A stretch of 58,036 nucleotides of DNA from Deltaproteobacteria bacterium. Lineage in GTDB: Bacteria > Myxococcota_A > Polyangia > Haliangiales > Haliangiaceae. Positions within the stretch are counted from its first letter, which is position 1, and every line of letters starts with the position of its first letter. Below the pieces are notes generated by a model. The model searched no databases. It was given only the letters and a program-made list of their open reading frames with translations, and was not told the DNA's origin. Of this stretch, positions 32,250 to 39,843 are shown piece after piece. Made by a program: the position numbers and the translations under genes. The stretch spans positions 1-58,036 of the forward strand of contig JACCRC010000208.1 of assembly GCA_013813765.1 (NCBI GenBank), written 5' to 3'.

Positions 32250-34253
32250 TCAGGGGCGCTTACGAAACGGGTCGAGCGTGTGCGACGGATCGAGCGCGTC
32301 ATCCGGCTTCCTCGGCGGCGGCTTCTTCGCCGTCGGGTCTTCGGTGTCAGGATCGATCAGCTTCGCATCGTTCGTCGGTCGGGGCGGCGGCGGTTCGACG
32401 ACCGTCGTCTTGTCGGCCTTGTCGGTCTTGTCGGTCCTGCCGGTCTTGCCGGTCTTGCCGGTCTTGCCGGTCTTGCCGACCGGCTGCTTGCTGCTCACCG
32501 CGGACTCGCGCTCGCGCAGCGTGACGCTGAACTCGCGCTGAGCATTGTTGAGATCGACGACCACGATCCCGTCGGAGTAGCCGTCGGCCTTGACGATGAA
32601 GATACGCCGGTCCGTCGCGCCGCCGTCGCCGGTGTCGATGTTGATGTTGCACGGCGTGCGGCACAGCTCTGCGGAGCGGCCGTCGGCGTAGACACCGCCG
32701 CTCGGCAGCGAATCAAAGCGCACCGCCATCTGCTTCGGCTTCGGCGCGATCGTCGGCTGCGTGATCGGTTCCTGCGTCACCGCCGGCGGTGGCGGCGGTT
32801 GCACGGACTTCGCGACGGCCGGCTTTTGCTGCGGCGCATCGCTGCCGCCGGCGTACCAGACCGCGGCCCCGATCCCGAGTGCTACCGCGACGGCACCACC
32901 GGCGAACCACACCCACCACGGGGTCGGCGCCTGCAGCGGCTGCGGCGGCAAACCAACGGCCTGGCTGTACTGCGAGTACTGGAGGTAGTGCCCCGACGAC
33001 GGATGACTCGGCACCTGCGATGGATGATGGCCCGGCGTGGGCATGGTCGGGATGGGCTGCAACGGCAGCGTGGGCATCGGCGCGGGGCGCACGCCGCTCA
33101 TCGTGAGCGAGCCGTAGCTCGGCGGGTGCGTGTCCATCGAGCCGAGCATCGAGAGCAGCTCGTCGCGCAGCTCGACGATCTGATTGAACCGCGCGTTCGG
33201 ATCTTTCTCGAGGCACTTCATGATCAGCGCCTCGAGCCGATCATCGATGTCCTTGCCCGCGGGCGTCAGCTTCGGGCGCACCGGCATCTCGGTCAGGTGC
33301 TTGCGCACGTACTCGCCGAACGACCGGCCGCGGAACATCGGCTGGCCGCAGAACAGCTCGTACATGATCGCGCCGAGCGAGTAGATGTCGGAGCGGTGAT
33401 CGATCGCCATGCCGCCCGCTTGCTCGGGAGACATGTAGGCGGGAGTTCCGATCACGGAACCGGCGGCGGTCTGGAAGCCGATGTCCTCGTCGTCGCGGTT
33501 CAAGAGCTTCGCGACACCGAAGTCGAGCAGCTTCACGAGCTCGGCACCGTCGGAGGTCGGCACGACGATCACGTTGTCGGGCTTGAGATCGCGGTGCACG
33601 ACCGACACCGAGTGTGCGGCAGCGAGGCCGTCGCAGATCTGCACGAGCACCGCGAGCGCGCGGGGCAGATCCACGCCGGTGCGCGCCCACTTGCCGAGGC
33701 TCATGCCCCGGAGGAACTCCATGACGATGAACGTCGTGCCGTCCTCGAGCTCGCAGATGTCGGGCACGTCGACGATGTTGCGGTGCCGGATCCGGTTGAC
33801 GGTGCGCGCCTCCTGGATGAACCGATACACGGCGTCACGGCGCTTCGCGTAGTCGGTGCGCAGGAGCTTGATCGCGACCTCGCGGCCGAGCTTCACGTGC
33901 TCGGCGCGATAGACGTAACCCATGCCGCCCTTGCCGAGCAGCTCGACGATCTTGTAGCTGCCGTAGACCCCGCCGAGCCGATCGTCGGGGTCGTCCTTGT
34001 CCTTCGGGACCGGAGGTGGTCGCGTGGATGGCCGTGCAGGCTCGGGTGGGCGACTGCGTGCGTTCGGCGACTCGATCTTCGTACGCTCTTCACGTCCTGC
34101 TGCCGCATCCGCGGTGCCGAGCGCGAGCGACGGGTGGGATGGTTCGACTTCGTCGCCCGGATCGATCGAGAGCGACTGCGTTGGATCGCGTTGCGCACCC
34201 GGAGGATCACTCGGGTGTTGTGGAGCGCGAGAACGGGGGTCGCGAGTCGTCAT
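32250..34253 (-). CDS. Membrane-anchored Ser/Thr protein kinase with PEGA-like C-terminus
   Basis: Hanks-type kinase. A disordered N-terminal 95 residues leads to the kinase domain: glycine loop LLGKGGMGYVY, ATP Lys129 in EVAIKLL, catalytic HRDLKPDN (Asp222), DFGVAKL, and activation-loop end GTPAYMSPEQA. A single membrane helix (FAGGAVAVALGIGAAVWYAG, about 446-468) separates it from a periplasmic PEGA-like beta domain (RFDSLPSGGVYADGRSAELC then IVKADGYSDGIVVVDLN). The tail has (G/D)KT repeats encoded by a 9 bp tandem array. 667 residues. It is first in an operon with a TPR protein and a lipoprotein. The substrate is unknown; the extracytoplasmic domain suggests envelope sensing. Confidence 0.93.
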   Translation of the reverse strand: MTTRDPRSRAPQHPSDPPGAQRDPTQSLSIDPGDEVEPSHPSLALGTADAAAGREERTKIESPNARSRPPEPARPSTRPPPVPKDKDDPDDRLGGVYGSYKIVELLGKGGMGYVYRAEHVKLGREVAIKLLRTDYAKRRDAVYRFIQEARTVNRIRHRNIVDVPDICELEDGTTFIVMEFLRGMSLGKWARTGVDLPRALAVLVQICDGLAAAHSVSVVHRDLKPDNVIVVPTSDGAELVKLLDFGVAKLLNRDDEDIGFQTAAGSVIGTPAYMSPEQAGGMAIDHRSDIYSLGAIMYELFCGQPMFRGRSFGEYVRKHLTEMPVRPKLTPAGKDIDDRLEALIMKCLEKDPNARFNQIVELRDELLSMLGSMDTHPPSYGSLTMSGVRPAPMPTLPLQPIPTMPTPGHHPSQVPSHPSSGHYLQYSQYSQAVGLPPQPLQAPTPWWVWFAGGAVAVALGIGAAVWYAGGSDAPQQKPAVAKSVQPPPPPAVTQEPITQPTIAPKPKQMAVRFDSLPSGGVYADGRSAELCRTPCNINIDTGDGGATDRRIFIVKADGYSDGIVVVDLNNAQREFSVTLRERESAVSSKQPVGKTGKTGKTGKTGRTDKTDKADKTTVVEPPPPRPTNDAKLIDPDTEDPTAKKPPPRKPDDALDPSHTLDPFRKRP
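32412..32474. repeat. 9 bp tandem repeat inside the kinase gene
   Basis: Seven consecutive 9-mers: three degenerate (GTCGGCCTT, GTCGGTCTT, GTCGGTCCT) then four identical GCCGGTCTT. In-frame, so it encodes the GKT / DKT / DKA tripeptide run in the kinase tail. The identical units imply recent slippage expansion and likely length polymorphism between strains. Confidence 0.9.
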
Positions 34254-34338
34254 GTGCCCGCGGCATCCACCCGCGGTCTGCGAATTGTACGATCCCGACC
34301 ACTACTGCCGCAACCAAACGATTCCGAAGGGTTGTGCG

Positions 34339-34938
34339 CTATGGCACGGGCTGGCCGAGGACCCGCAAGGCGTCGGAGATGGCGAGCTGGACCTGTTCGG
34401 AGGTCTCGATGTTGTAGCGGGCGCGTAAGGGCACGATCGCCTGCGTGTTTCCGAGGTCCCGGAGGGCTCGGGCGACCGCCGCGCGGATGTCCCGGCTGGG
34501 GTGCTGGAGCTGGGGAATCAGGATGTCCACGTCCTGCGGGACCTGAAGGACCCCGAGCGACTCGATGGCTGCTCGCAGGACCAGGAGGTCGCTCCCGAAC
34601 CGGGAATCCCGGTACTTCGGCAGGGTCGCAATATCCCGCAGCGTCTGGTGAGCGGGATCCGAGAAGCCACACGGTGTGGACTGGCAGTAGTGAGTCAGCG
34701 CGCGGACGGCGCGGATCTGGACGCCGCGGTCGACGAAGTTCGTCGGATTCGCGATCTGCTGCAGGCTCGCGAGCGCCTCGCTGGGGCTGCCGTTGAATGC
34801 CTGGTTGATCTGCTGGCTCGACGGCACGGAGTCGATCTGCGTGAGCGCGTTGATCACCGGCTGCGTGAGCTGCACGTCGGCGAGCGCGCTCGCGCCGAGC
34901 ACGATCGCGAGGAGGCTCGCGGCACCGATGAGCTTCAC
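34339..34938 (-). CDS. Exported HEAT-repeat protein
   Basis: A 199-residue protein with a signal peptide (MKLIGAASLLAIVLGASALA) and helical HEAT-like repeats: DILIPQLQHPSRDIRAAVAR followed by ALRDLGNTQAIVPLRARYNI, a classic phycobilisome-lyase or HEAT pattern. Earlier helices carry one cysteine pair (THYCQSTPCGF). The start is GTG 34938, overlapping the TGA of the metzincin-like gene (GTGA), so the two are coupled. It is likely a periplasmic protein-interaction scaffold for its upstream partner. Confidence 0.82.
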   Translation of the reverse strand: MKLIGAASLLAIVLGASALADVQLTQPVINALTQIDSVPSSQQINQAFNGSPSEALASLQQIANPTNFVDRGVQIRAVRALTHYCQSTPCGFSDPAHQTLRDIATLPKYRDSRFGSDLLVLRAAIESLGVLQVPQDVDILIPQLQHPSRDIRAAVARALRDLGNTQAIVPLRARYNIETSEQVQLAISDALRVLGQPVP

Positions 34939-36482
34939 CGCAGCACCGCGCTCTTCGTGAGGATCTCGCGCTGACCGGCGGACAGCGTGATGCCGCCGAT
35001 CTCCGAGAAGAACATCAGATTGGTGTTCGAGTCGTCGCTGTCCGCGATCGGATCGCGCCACGTCGGGTGCTGCGCGACCTCGAGCTCGACGTTGTGATAG
35101 AGGCCCATGTAGCGGCCGAGCTCGTGCGCCGTGAGCCGCGCGAGCTGCGTCCACGACCGATAGCAGAGCGTGTCGATGCCGATCACGATCCCCGATTGCC
35201 GCGTGCCCGGCACGCCCGCGGGGCCCGGGTTCGGGCCGAACGCCTGCAGCCCGACCGGCGAGAGCGTGCGGACGAAGAACACGTCGATGCCGGTCTCGTG
35301 CGTGCCGAGCGCGAGCAAGGAGCCCACGTCGGCAACCGCGATTCCGTCGAGATCCGGCTTGTTCTTGATGTCGTGATACGTCGGATCCTCGAGAGCGATG
35401 TTGCCGCCGGCGAAGATCGTCCGCAGCTCTCCGAGGAAGTCGCCGGTGAAGAACGCCGCTTCCTTCGCGTGCGCCGCATCGAGCGTCGCGCCGCCGAACG
35501 CGCTCTGACACGGGTGATCCTCGAGGTTCAGGAAGTGGAAGTGGAGGTCGAGGAACACGCCCGCATCCATCTTCACGACGGCGGTGACCCGCGGGATTGC
35601 CGAGCCCGCGGCGCCGTTCGCGCGGAACGACGACACTCCGATGCGGTACGCCCCGGCCTCGAGCGGGAGGCTCGGGCTCGTCGGCATCTGCAGCACGGAC
35701 TGCCCGTAGTCCGGCAGGTGGCGCAGTGGCTGCGCGTAGTACTGATCCGCGGCGACCATCTGATCGCAGCTCGGGTTGATGCCCGGCTCGCACGGCTTCG
35801 TGTAGATCACCGGGCCCGACGGTGCGCTGACCGTTCGCGCGCCCACGCGCTGCGCGAGATCGTCGACCTGGAACACGACGGTCGCCGAGCGCGCGGCGTC
35901 GGGAACCGGCACGAGGATCGTGTCGCTCGTCGGCGTGGTCACCGGGATCGACCACGAGATCGAGCCGGTCGGCGGGAGGCACCCGTCGAAGATCTCGCCA
36001 TCGGCTTCGACGCGCGGGATGCCCATGCATGCCGTACCGGAGCCGCAGTCGCGGGTGTCCTTGCAGAGGTCGACGCAGCGGCCCAGCGCGCAGGTGCCAT
36101 TTCGGCAGTCGAGGTCGCCGGCACACGACGAGCCCGCCGGCCGCGACGAGTTCTGCGCAGTGCAGCTCGCGAGCAGACGGCCGTCGGCGTCGGTCGCTTC
36201 ACCGTCGATCTGGCAGGACAGGCCGGGCGCGCACTGCACCTCGCTCGTGCACTTATCGCCGGCTTGGCCGACGGCAATGTGACAGAAGCCATCCGCGTTG
36301 CACGCGTAGCCGTCACCGCACTCGGGTGCGCGATGGCACTTCGGGACGCAGGTCGCCGACACGCACTGAAGCTGACTTCCGCAGTCCGAATGCTCGACGC
36401 ACGAGCTCCCGATGCTGCCGCTACCGCCGGGACAACCGGCAAGCGCGATCAACAACAGCGCGGAGAACGAGCGAGGGCACAT
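34935..36482 (-). CDS. Metzincin-like lipoprotein with altered zinc motif
   Basis: A 515-residue lipoprotein: a signal ends at Cys17 (LAGC), then a cysteine-rich region with Myxococcota-style CxxxxxCxxxxxC repeats (to about residue 160), then a beta-rich central domain and a protease-like C-terminal domain. At residues 453-463 the sequence is HELGRYMGLYH, the metzincin zinc site HExxHxxGxxH in every position except the second histidine, which is Arg457 (CGC). A methionine-turn candidate (LMFF) follows. It may be a pseudo-protease or use a different geometry. ATG 36482 was chosen because it starts the lipoprotein signal. Coupled to the HEAT gene. Confidence 0.8.
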   Translation of the reverse strand: MCPRSFSALLLIALAGCPGGSGSIGSSCVEHSDCGSQLQCVSATCVPKCHRAPECGDGYACNADGFCHIAVGQAGDKCTSEVQCAPGLSCQIDGEATDADGRLLASCTAQNSSRPAGSSCAGDLDCRNGTCALGRCVDLCKDTRDCGSGTACMGIPRVEADGEIFDGCLPPTGSISWSIPVTTPTSDTILVPVPDAARSATVVFQVDDLAQRVGARTVSAPSGPVIYTKPCEPGINPSCDQMVAADQYYAQPLRHLPDYGQSVLQMPTSPSLPLEAGAYRIGVSSFRANGAAGSAIPRVTAVVKMDAGVFLDLHFHFLNLEDHPCQSAFGGATLDAAHAKEAAFFTGDFLGELRTIFAGGNIALEDPTYHDIKNKPDLDGIAVADVGSLLALGTHETGIDVFFVRTLSPVGLQAFGPNPGPAGVPGTRQSGIVIGIDTLCYRSWTQLARLTAHELGRYMGLYHNVELEVAQHPTWRDPIADSDDSNTNLMFFSEIGGITLSAGQREILTKSAVLR

Positions 36483-36502
36483 CCGGATCTCGGGGACCTG
36501 GA

Positions 36503-36511
36503 GTATATAAT
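36503..36511. promoter_or_regulatory. Overlapping divergent -10 elements
   Basis: The sequence TATATAAT between the metzincin-like gene (ATG 36482, minus) and the outer-membrane protein gene (ATG 36536, plus) gives TATAAT at 36506-36511 on the plus strand and TATACT at 36503-36508 on the minus strand. The two -10 boxes share bases, so the two promoters would be mutually exclusive. No good -35 hexamer was found for either side. Confidence 0.35.
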
Positions 36512-36535
36512 GCGCCCACTTCGGGGGAACCAAAC

Positions 36536-37333
36536 ATGCGGATGCGCTTGTCAGAGCTTTGCTTGGGCACTGTGATTTCGGCGGCGCTCGCTACGTCCGC
36601 GTGGGCAGGCCCCGCGCTCGACGACGGGAGCTCCCCGACCGCTGACCCCACCACGGGGATGCCGACGGTCGCCTCCGAGGAGAATCCCGTCGAATACGGC
36701 GTCGGCCTCCGGCTCCGGAACGTGCGGGTCCCGGTCAGCGTCCTCGAGCTGTTCGTCGAGCGGTCGGCCGGCGGGGCCAGTAACGTCGGGTTCGGCGTCG
36801 AGCTGATCCGCCGCCGGGGCACCGTCGAGCTCCAGCTCGGCTTCGAGTTCGAGCACCTCGAGGTCGGCGAGGGCGTCTGGATCAACAAGGGCGAGAACGT
36901 CGGTGCGGGTGACGAGGCCGACTACATCCTCGCGCCCGAGCACGCGCCCAACGAGTCCGCGCTCGGCTGGTTCACGATCGAGTTCACGTTCATCAACCAC
37001 GCGGTGATCAACAAGTACCTGTCGTTCCGCTACGGCGGCGGTGCCGGCCTCGGCATCATCACCGGCGACCTGTACCGCTACAACGTCATCTGCAACGGCG
37101 CGACGAACAGCATGCCCGAGCCCGGCTGCGTGCCTCCGCGATTCCCAGATGGTCGCGGTTCGTACAGCGAGGGGACGCAGACCGAGGTGAAGTACGACCT
37201 CCCGCCGGTGTTCCCGGTGATCAACGGCATCATCGGTGTGCAGATCAAGCCGACGGACAAGATGGTGATCAACCTCGAGACCGGCATCCGCACGGTGCCG
37301 TTCCTCGGCACGTCGGTCGCCTACTTCTTCTAG
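36536..37333 (+). CDS. Predicted outer-membrane beta-barrel protein
   Basis: A 265-residue exported protein. Signal peptide LCLGTVISAALATSAWAG; the mature chain is made of alternating amphipathic strands (VEYGVGLRLRNVRVPVSVLE, VELQLGFEFEHLEV, YLSFRYGGGAGLGII) and ends with an aromatic residue (TSVAYFF), the barrel-assembly signal of outer-membrane proteins. One cysteine pair (VICNGAT, PGCVPP) lies in a loop. GGGGGA precedes ATG 36536. No specific transporter family was recognised. Divergent from the metzincin-like lipoprotein. Confidence 0.8.
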   Translation: MRMRLSELCLGTVISAALATSAWAGPALDDGSSPTADPTTGMPTVASEENPVEYGVGLRLRNVRVPVSVLELFVERSAGGASNVGFGVELIRRRGTVELQLGFEFEHLEVGEGVWINKGENVGAGDEADYILAPEHAPNESALGWFTIEFTFINHAVINKYLSFRYGGGAGLGIITGDLYRYNVICNGATNSMPEPGCVPPRFPDGRGSYSEGTQTEVKYDLPPVFPVINGIIGVQIKPTDKMVINLETGIRTVPFLGTSVAYFF

Positions 37334-37381
37334 CCCCTCGGGTCTCCAGGCGTTCGGACGCGGTCTGCAACGTGTGGCAAG

Positions 37382-37960
37382 ATGACCGAGATGGCGGTGC
37401 CAATCGCGTCGCGCTTCACGGCCAAGGAATACCTCGCGCTCGAGGCGGTGGCCGACACGCGCCACGAGTTCATCGGCGGCTACATCGTCGCGATGGCGGG
37501 CGCCGAGCTCGAGCACAACCAGATCGTCCAGAACGTGCGTGCGGAGCTGTCCACGGCGCTTGCTGACCGACCGTGCCGCATCCTGAGCAGCGATCAGCGC
37601 GTGCTCGTCGAGTCCGTCGGGGACTACTTCTATCCAGATGTTCTCGTCGTGTGCGTCGATCCCGTGCTCGTGGATCCCAAGCCGCGCTCGCTCGCGAACC
37701 CGCAGGTCATCGTCGAGGTCCTGTCCGGATCGACGGAGCGCTACGATCGGGGCGAGAAGTGGCTGGCGTATCGCACGATCCCGTCGCTCACCGACTACCT
37801 CCTGGTGTCGAGCTCGTCGCGCGAGCTCGAGCACTATCATCGCCTCCCAGATGGATCGTGGACGCTGCGCATGCTCCGGACCGACGGGACCACCACGCTC
37901 GGCAACGGCGTGGTCCTCGATCTGGCGCGGCTCTACCGGCTGGTGCCCGGTCTGGATTAG
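37382..37960 (+). CDS. Uma2 (DUF820) family PD-(D/E)xK-like protein
   Basis: A 192-residue member of the Uma2 family, whose fold is restriction-endonuclease-like. Seen: the FTAKEYLALEAVADTRHEFI opening, GELEHNQIV-type helix (GAELEHNQIVQNV), a catalytic-core-like YFYPDVLVVC aspartate, and the VEVLSGSTERYDRGEKWLAY block carrying the E and K positions. These genes are often found in many scattered copies and their role is unresolved. The stop overlaps that of the convergent selB. Confidence 0.9.
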   Translation: MTEMAVPIASRFTAKEYLALEAVADTRHEFIGGYIVAMAGAELEHNQIVQNVRAELSTALADRPCRILSSDQRVLVESVGDYFYPDVLVVCVDPVLVDPKPRSLANPQVIVEVLSGSTERYDRGEKWLAYRTIPSLTDYLLVSSSSRELEHYHRLPDGSWTLRMLRTDGTTTLGNGVVLDLARLYRLVPGLD

Positions 37961-39840
37961 CGCTTCCGCCGGACGTCACCGACGCGGAGCGTGAGCTTCT
38001 CCGCGTCGAAGTACTCGGCGATCGGGATCGTGAACTTCCGGCTCGCACCGGTCAGCTCCTTCCACTGCTGCGCATCGATCGTGCCGTTCGCGTCGAGGAA
38101 CGCGAGCAGCTTCGTGCGCAGCTCGGCGACGACCTCGGTGTGCATCACCAGATCCGGCTTGATCCGCGTGACGAGCTTGCCGGCGACCAGCTTCTTCAAC
38201 GCGGCGTCGGTCAGAGCCTCGGTGGAGCCGAGCGCGGCGGGGAGCTCCTTCGGGCGCGGCGGCTCGAACCGAGTCGCGAGGAGCTTCGCGAGCAGCGCAG
38301 ACTCGAGCGGTGACATCGGCGCGGGTTTCGGAGCGGCCTTGCGGACGACGTCGGCCTCGGCGACCAGCGCACCGCGAGCGGCGAGGCCGGCGAGGATCGC
38401 GTCGTAGGCGCGGGCGGGCAGGGCGGCGGGGAGCTGGGTGCGGAGCTGCTCGCGGCCGATGCCATCGCCGCCGACGAGCGCCGCGATCTTGGCCTCGAGA
38501 TCGACGACCGACGCCGCGTGCAGGTAGTGCGGCGGCGCGGAGAGCAGCTCGCCCGAGGCGACGAGCGTGGCGAGCCGATCGACGAGCGCGTCGGCGGGGG
38601 TACCGAGCCTGCGAACGAGATCCTCGACGGTGAGGCCGGCCGCGGCGGCGGTCTTGATGTCGAGCGCGATCCGCTGATCCTCGCGGGCGCCGGCGAGGGC
38701 AGACACGGTGGCGGCGTGCGCCTCGCCCTTTCGCGCCTTCGGAGCGAGCACGCGGATCACCGTGCCACCGCCGATCGTCGAGCCGTGCGTCGACGTCGCG
38801 ACGAAGCCTCGGATGATGAACCGATCGCCGGGCAGCGCGCCGAGCGGCGTGGTCGCATCGATGCGGAGCTGGGCGAGTGACGTTCCGCCCGGCGCGAGCG
38901 ATTGGGTTCCGACGAGCGCGAGCGTAGCGAGCACCTGCGCCGTGCCGTGGTGGACGAGCACCTTGCTGCGCGGGCCGAGCGGGCCGGGCGCGGTCGACAG
39001 GTAGCGCAGCTCGACATCGAGGATGTGCGACGGCGCGACGCGCCCGGGATGCGCGAGCAGATCGCCGCGCGCGAGATCCTCGACGGCGAGGTTGCCGAGG
39101 TTCAGCGCTGCACGATGGCCCGCGACCGCGCGCTCGACGGCGCCGCCGTGAACTTCCACGCCGCGCACGCGTGCCGAGAGCCCGCTCGGGATCACGGTGA
39201 GCTCGTCGCCGACCGCGACCTCGCCGCCGAGCACCGTGCCGGTGACGATCGTTCCGAACCCCTTCACCGTGAACACGCGATCCACCGGCAGCCGGAACAC
39301 CCCGGTCGCGTGACGTGGTGGCAGCGAGTCGATCTCGGTTGCGATCGCAGCGCGCAGGTCGTCGAGGCCCGCGTAGGGCGCCGTGCGCACCGCGACGGGA
39401 ATGATCGGCGCCTCGGCGAGGAACGTGCCGGCGACCGCGGTGCGGATGTCCGCGGTGACGAGACCGAGCCATTCGTCGTCGACGAGGTCGCGCTTCGTCA
39501 GCACGATCAGCCCGCGTCGCACGCCGAGCAGCTCGCAGATGTCGAGGTGCTCGCGGGTCTGCGGCATCACGCCTTCATCGGCGGCGATGACGAGGCAGAC
39601 CAGATCGAGTCCGGTCGCACCGGCGACCATCGACTTCACGAACCGCTCGTGGCCGGGAACATCGACGACCGCGATCCGTCGCTCCCCGAGATCCAGCCTC
39701 GCGAAGCCGAGCTCCGTCGTGATGCCGCGCGCCTTCTCGACGGGCAGACGATCCGTATCGATCCCGGTCAGCGCACGGACGAGCGACGTCTTGCCGTGAT
39801 CGATGTGCCCCGCGGTGCCGAGGACGATCGGGTGCAGCAC
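37957..39840 (-). CDS. selB: Selenocysteine-specific elongation factor SelB
   Basis: GTPase that delivers Sec-tRNA to UGA codons with a SECIS element. The G domain opens GTAGHIDHGKTSLVRALTGI, with DVPGHERFVKSMVAGATG, the TKRD specificity motif and the SelB-type ITTELGFARLDLG switch. EF-Tu-like beta domains follow (VFTVKGFGTIVTGTVLGG), then about 250 residues of winged-helix repeats for SECIS binding. 627 residues is usual. No selA, selD or tRNA-Sec is in the window; none of the five tRNAs here has a UCA anticodon. It is followed upstream on the same strand by the acyl-CoA synthetase with 3 bp spacing. Confidence 0.95.
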   Translation of the reverse strand: MLHPIVLGTAGHIDHGKTSLVRALTGIDTDRLPVEKARGITTELGFARLDLGERRIAVVDVPGHERFVKSMVAGATGLDLVCLVIAADEGVMPQTREHLDICELLGVRRGLIVLTKRDLVDDEWLGLVTADIRTAVAGTFLAEAPIIPVAVRTAPYAGLDDLRAAIATEIDSLPPRHATGVFRLPVDRVFTVKGFGTIVTGTVLGGEVAVGDELTVIPSGLSARVRGVEVHGGAVERAVAGHRAALNLGNLAVEDLARGDLLAHPGRVAPSHILDVELRYLSTAPGPLGPRSKVLVHHGTAQVLATLALVGTQSLAPGGTSLAQLRIDATTPLGALPGDRFIIRGFVATSTHGSTIGGGTVIRVLAPKARKGEAHAATVSALAGAREDQRIALDIKTAAAAGLTVEDLVRRLGTPADALVDRLATLVASGELLSAPPHYLHAASVVDLEAKIAALVGGDGIGREQLRTQLPAALPARAYDAILAGLAARGALVAEADVVRKAAPKPAPMSPLESALLAKLLATRFEPPRPKELPAALGSTEALTDAALKKLVAGKLVTRIKPDLVMHTEVVAELRTKLLAFLDANGTIDAQQWKELTGASRKFTIPIAEYFDAEKLTLRVGDVRRKR

Positions 39841-39843
39841 GGC

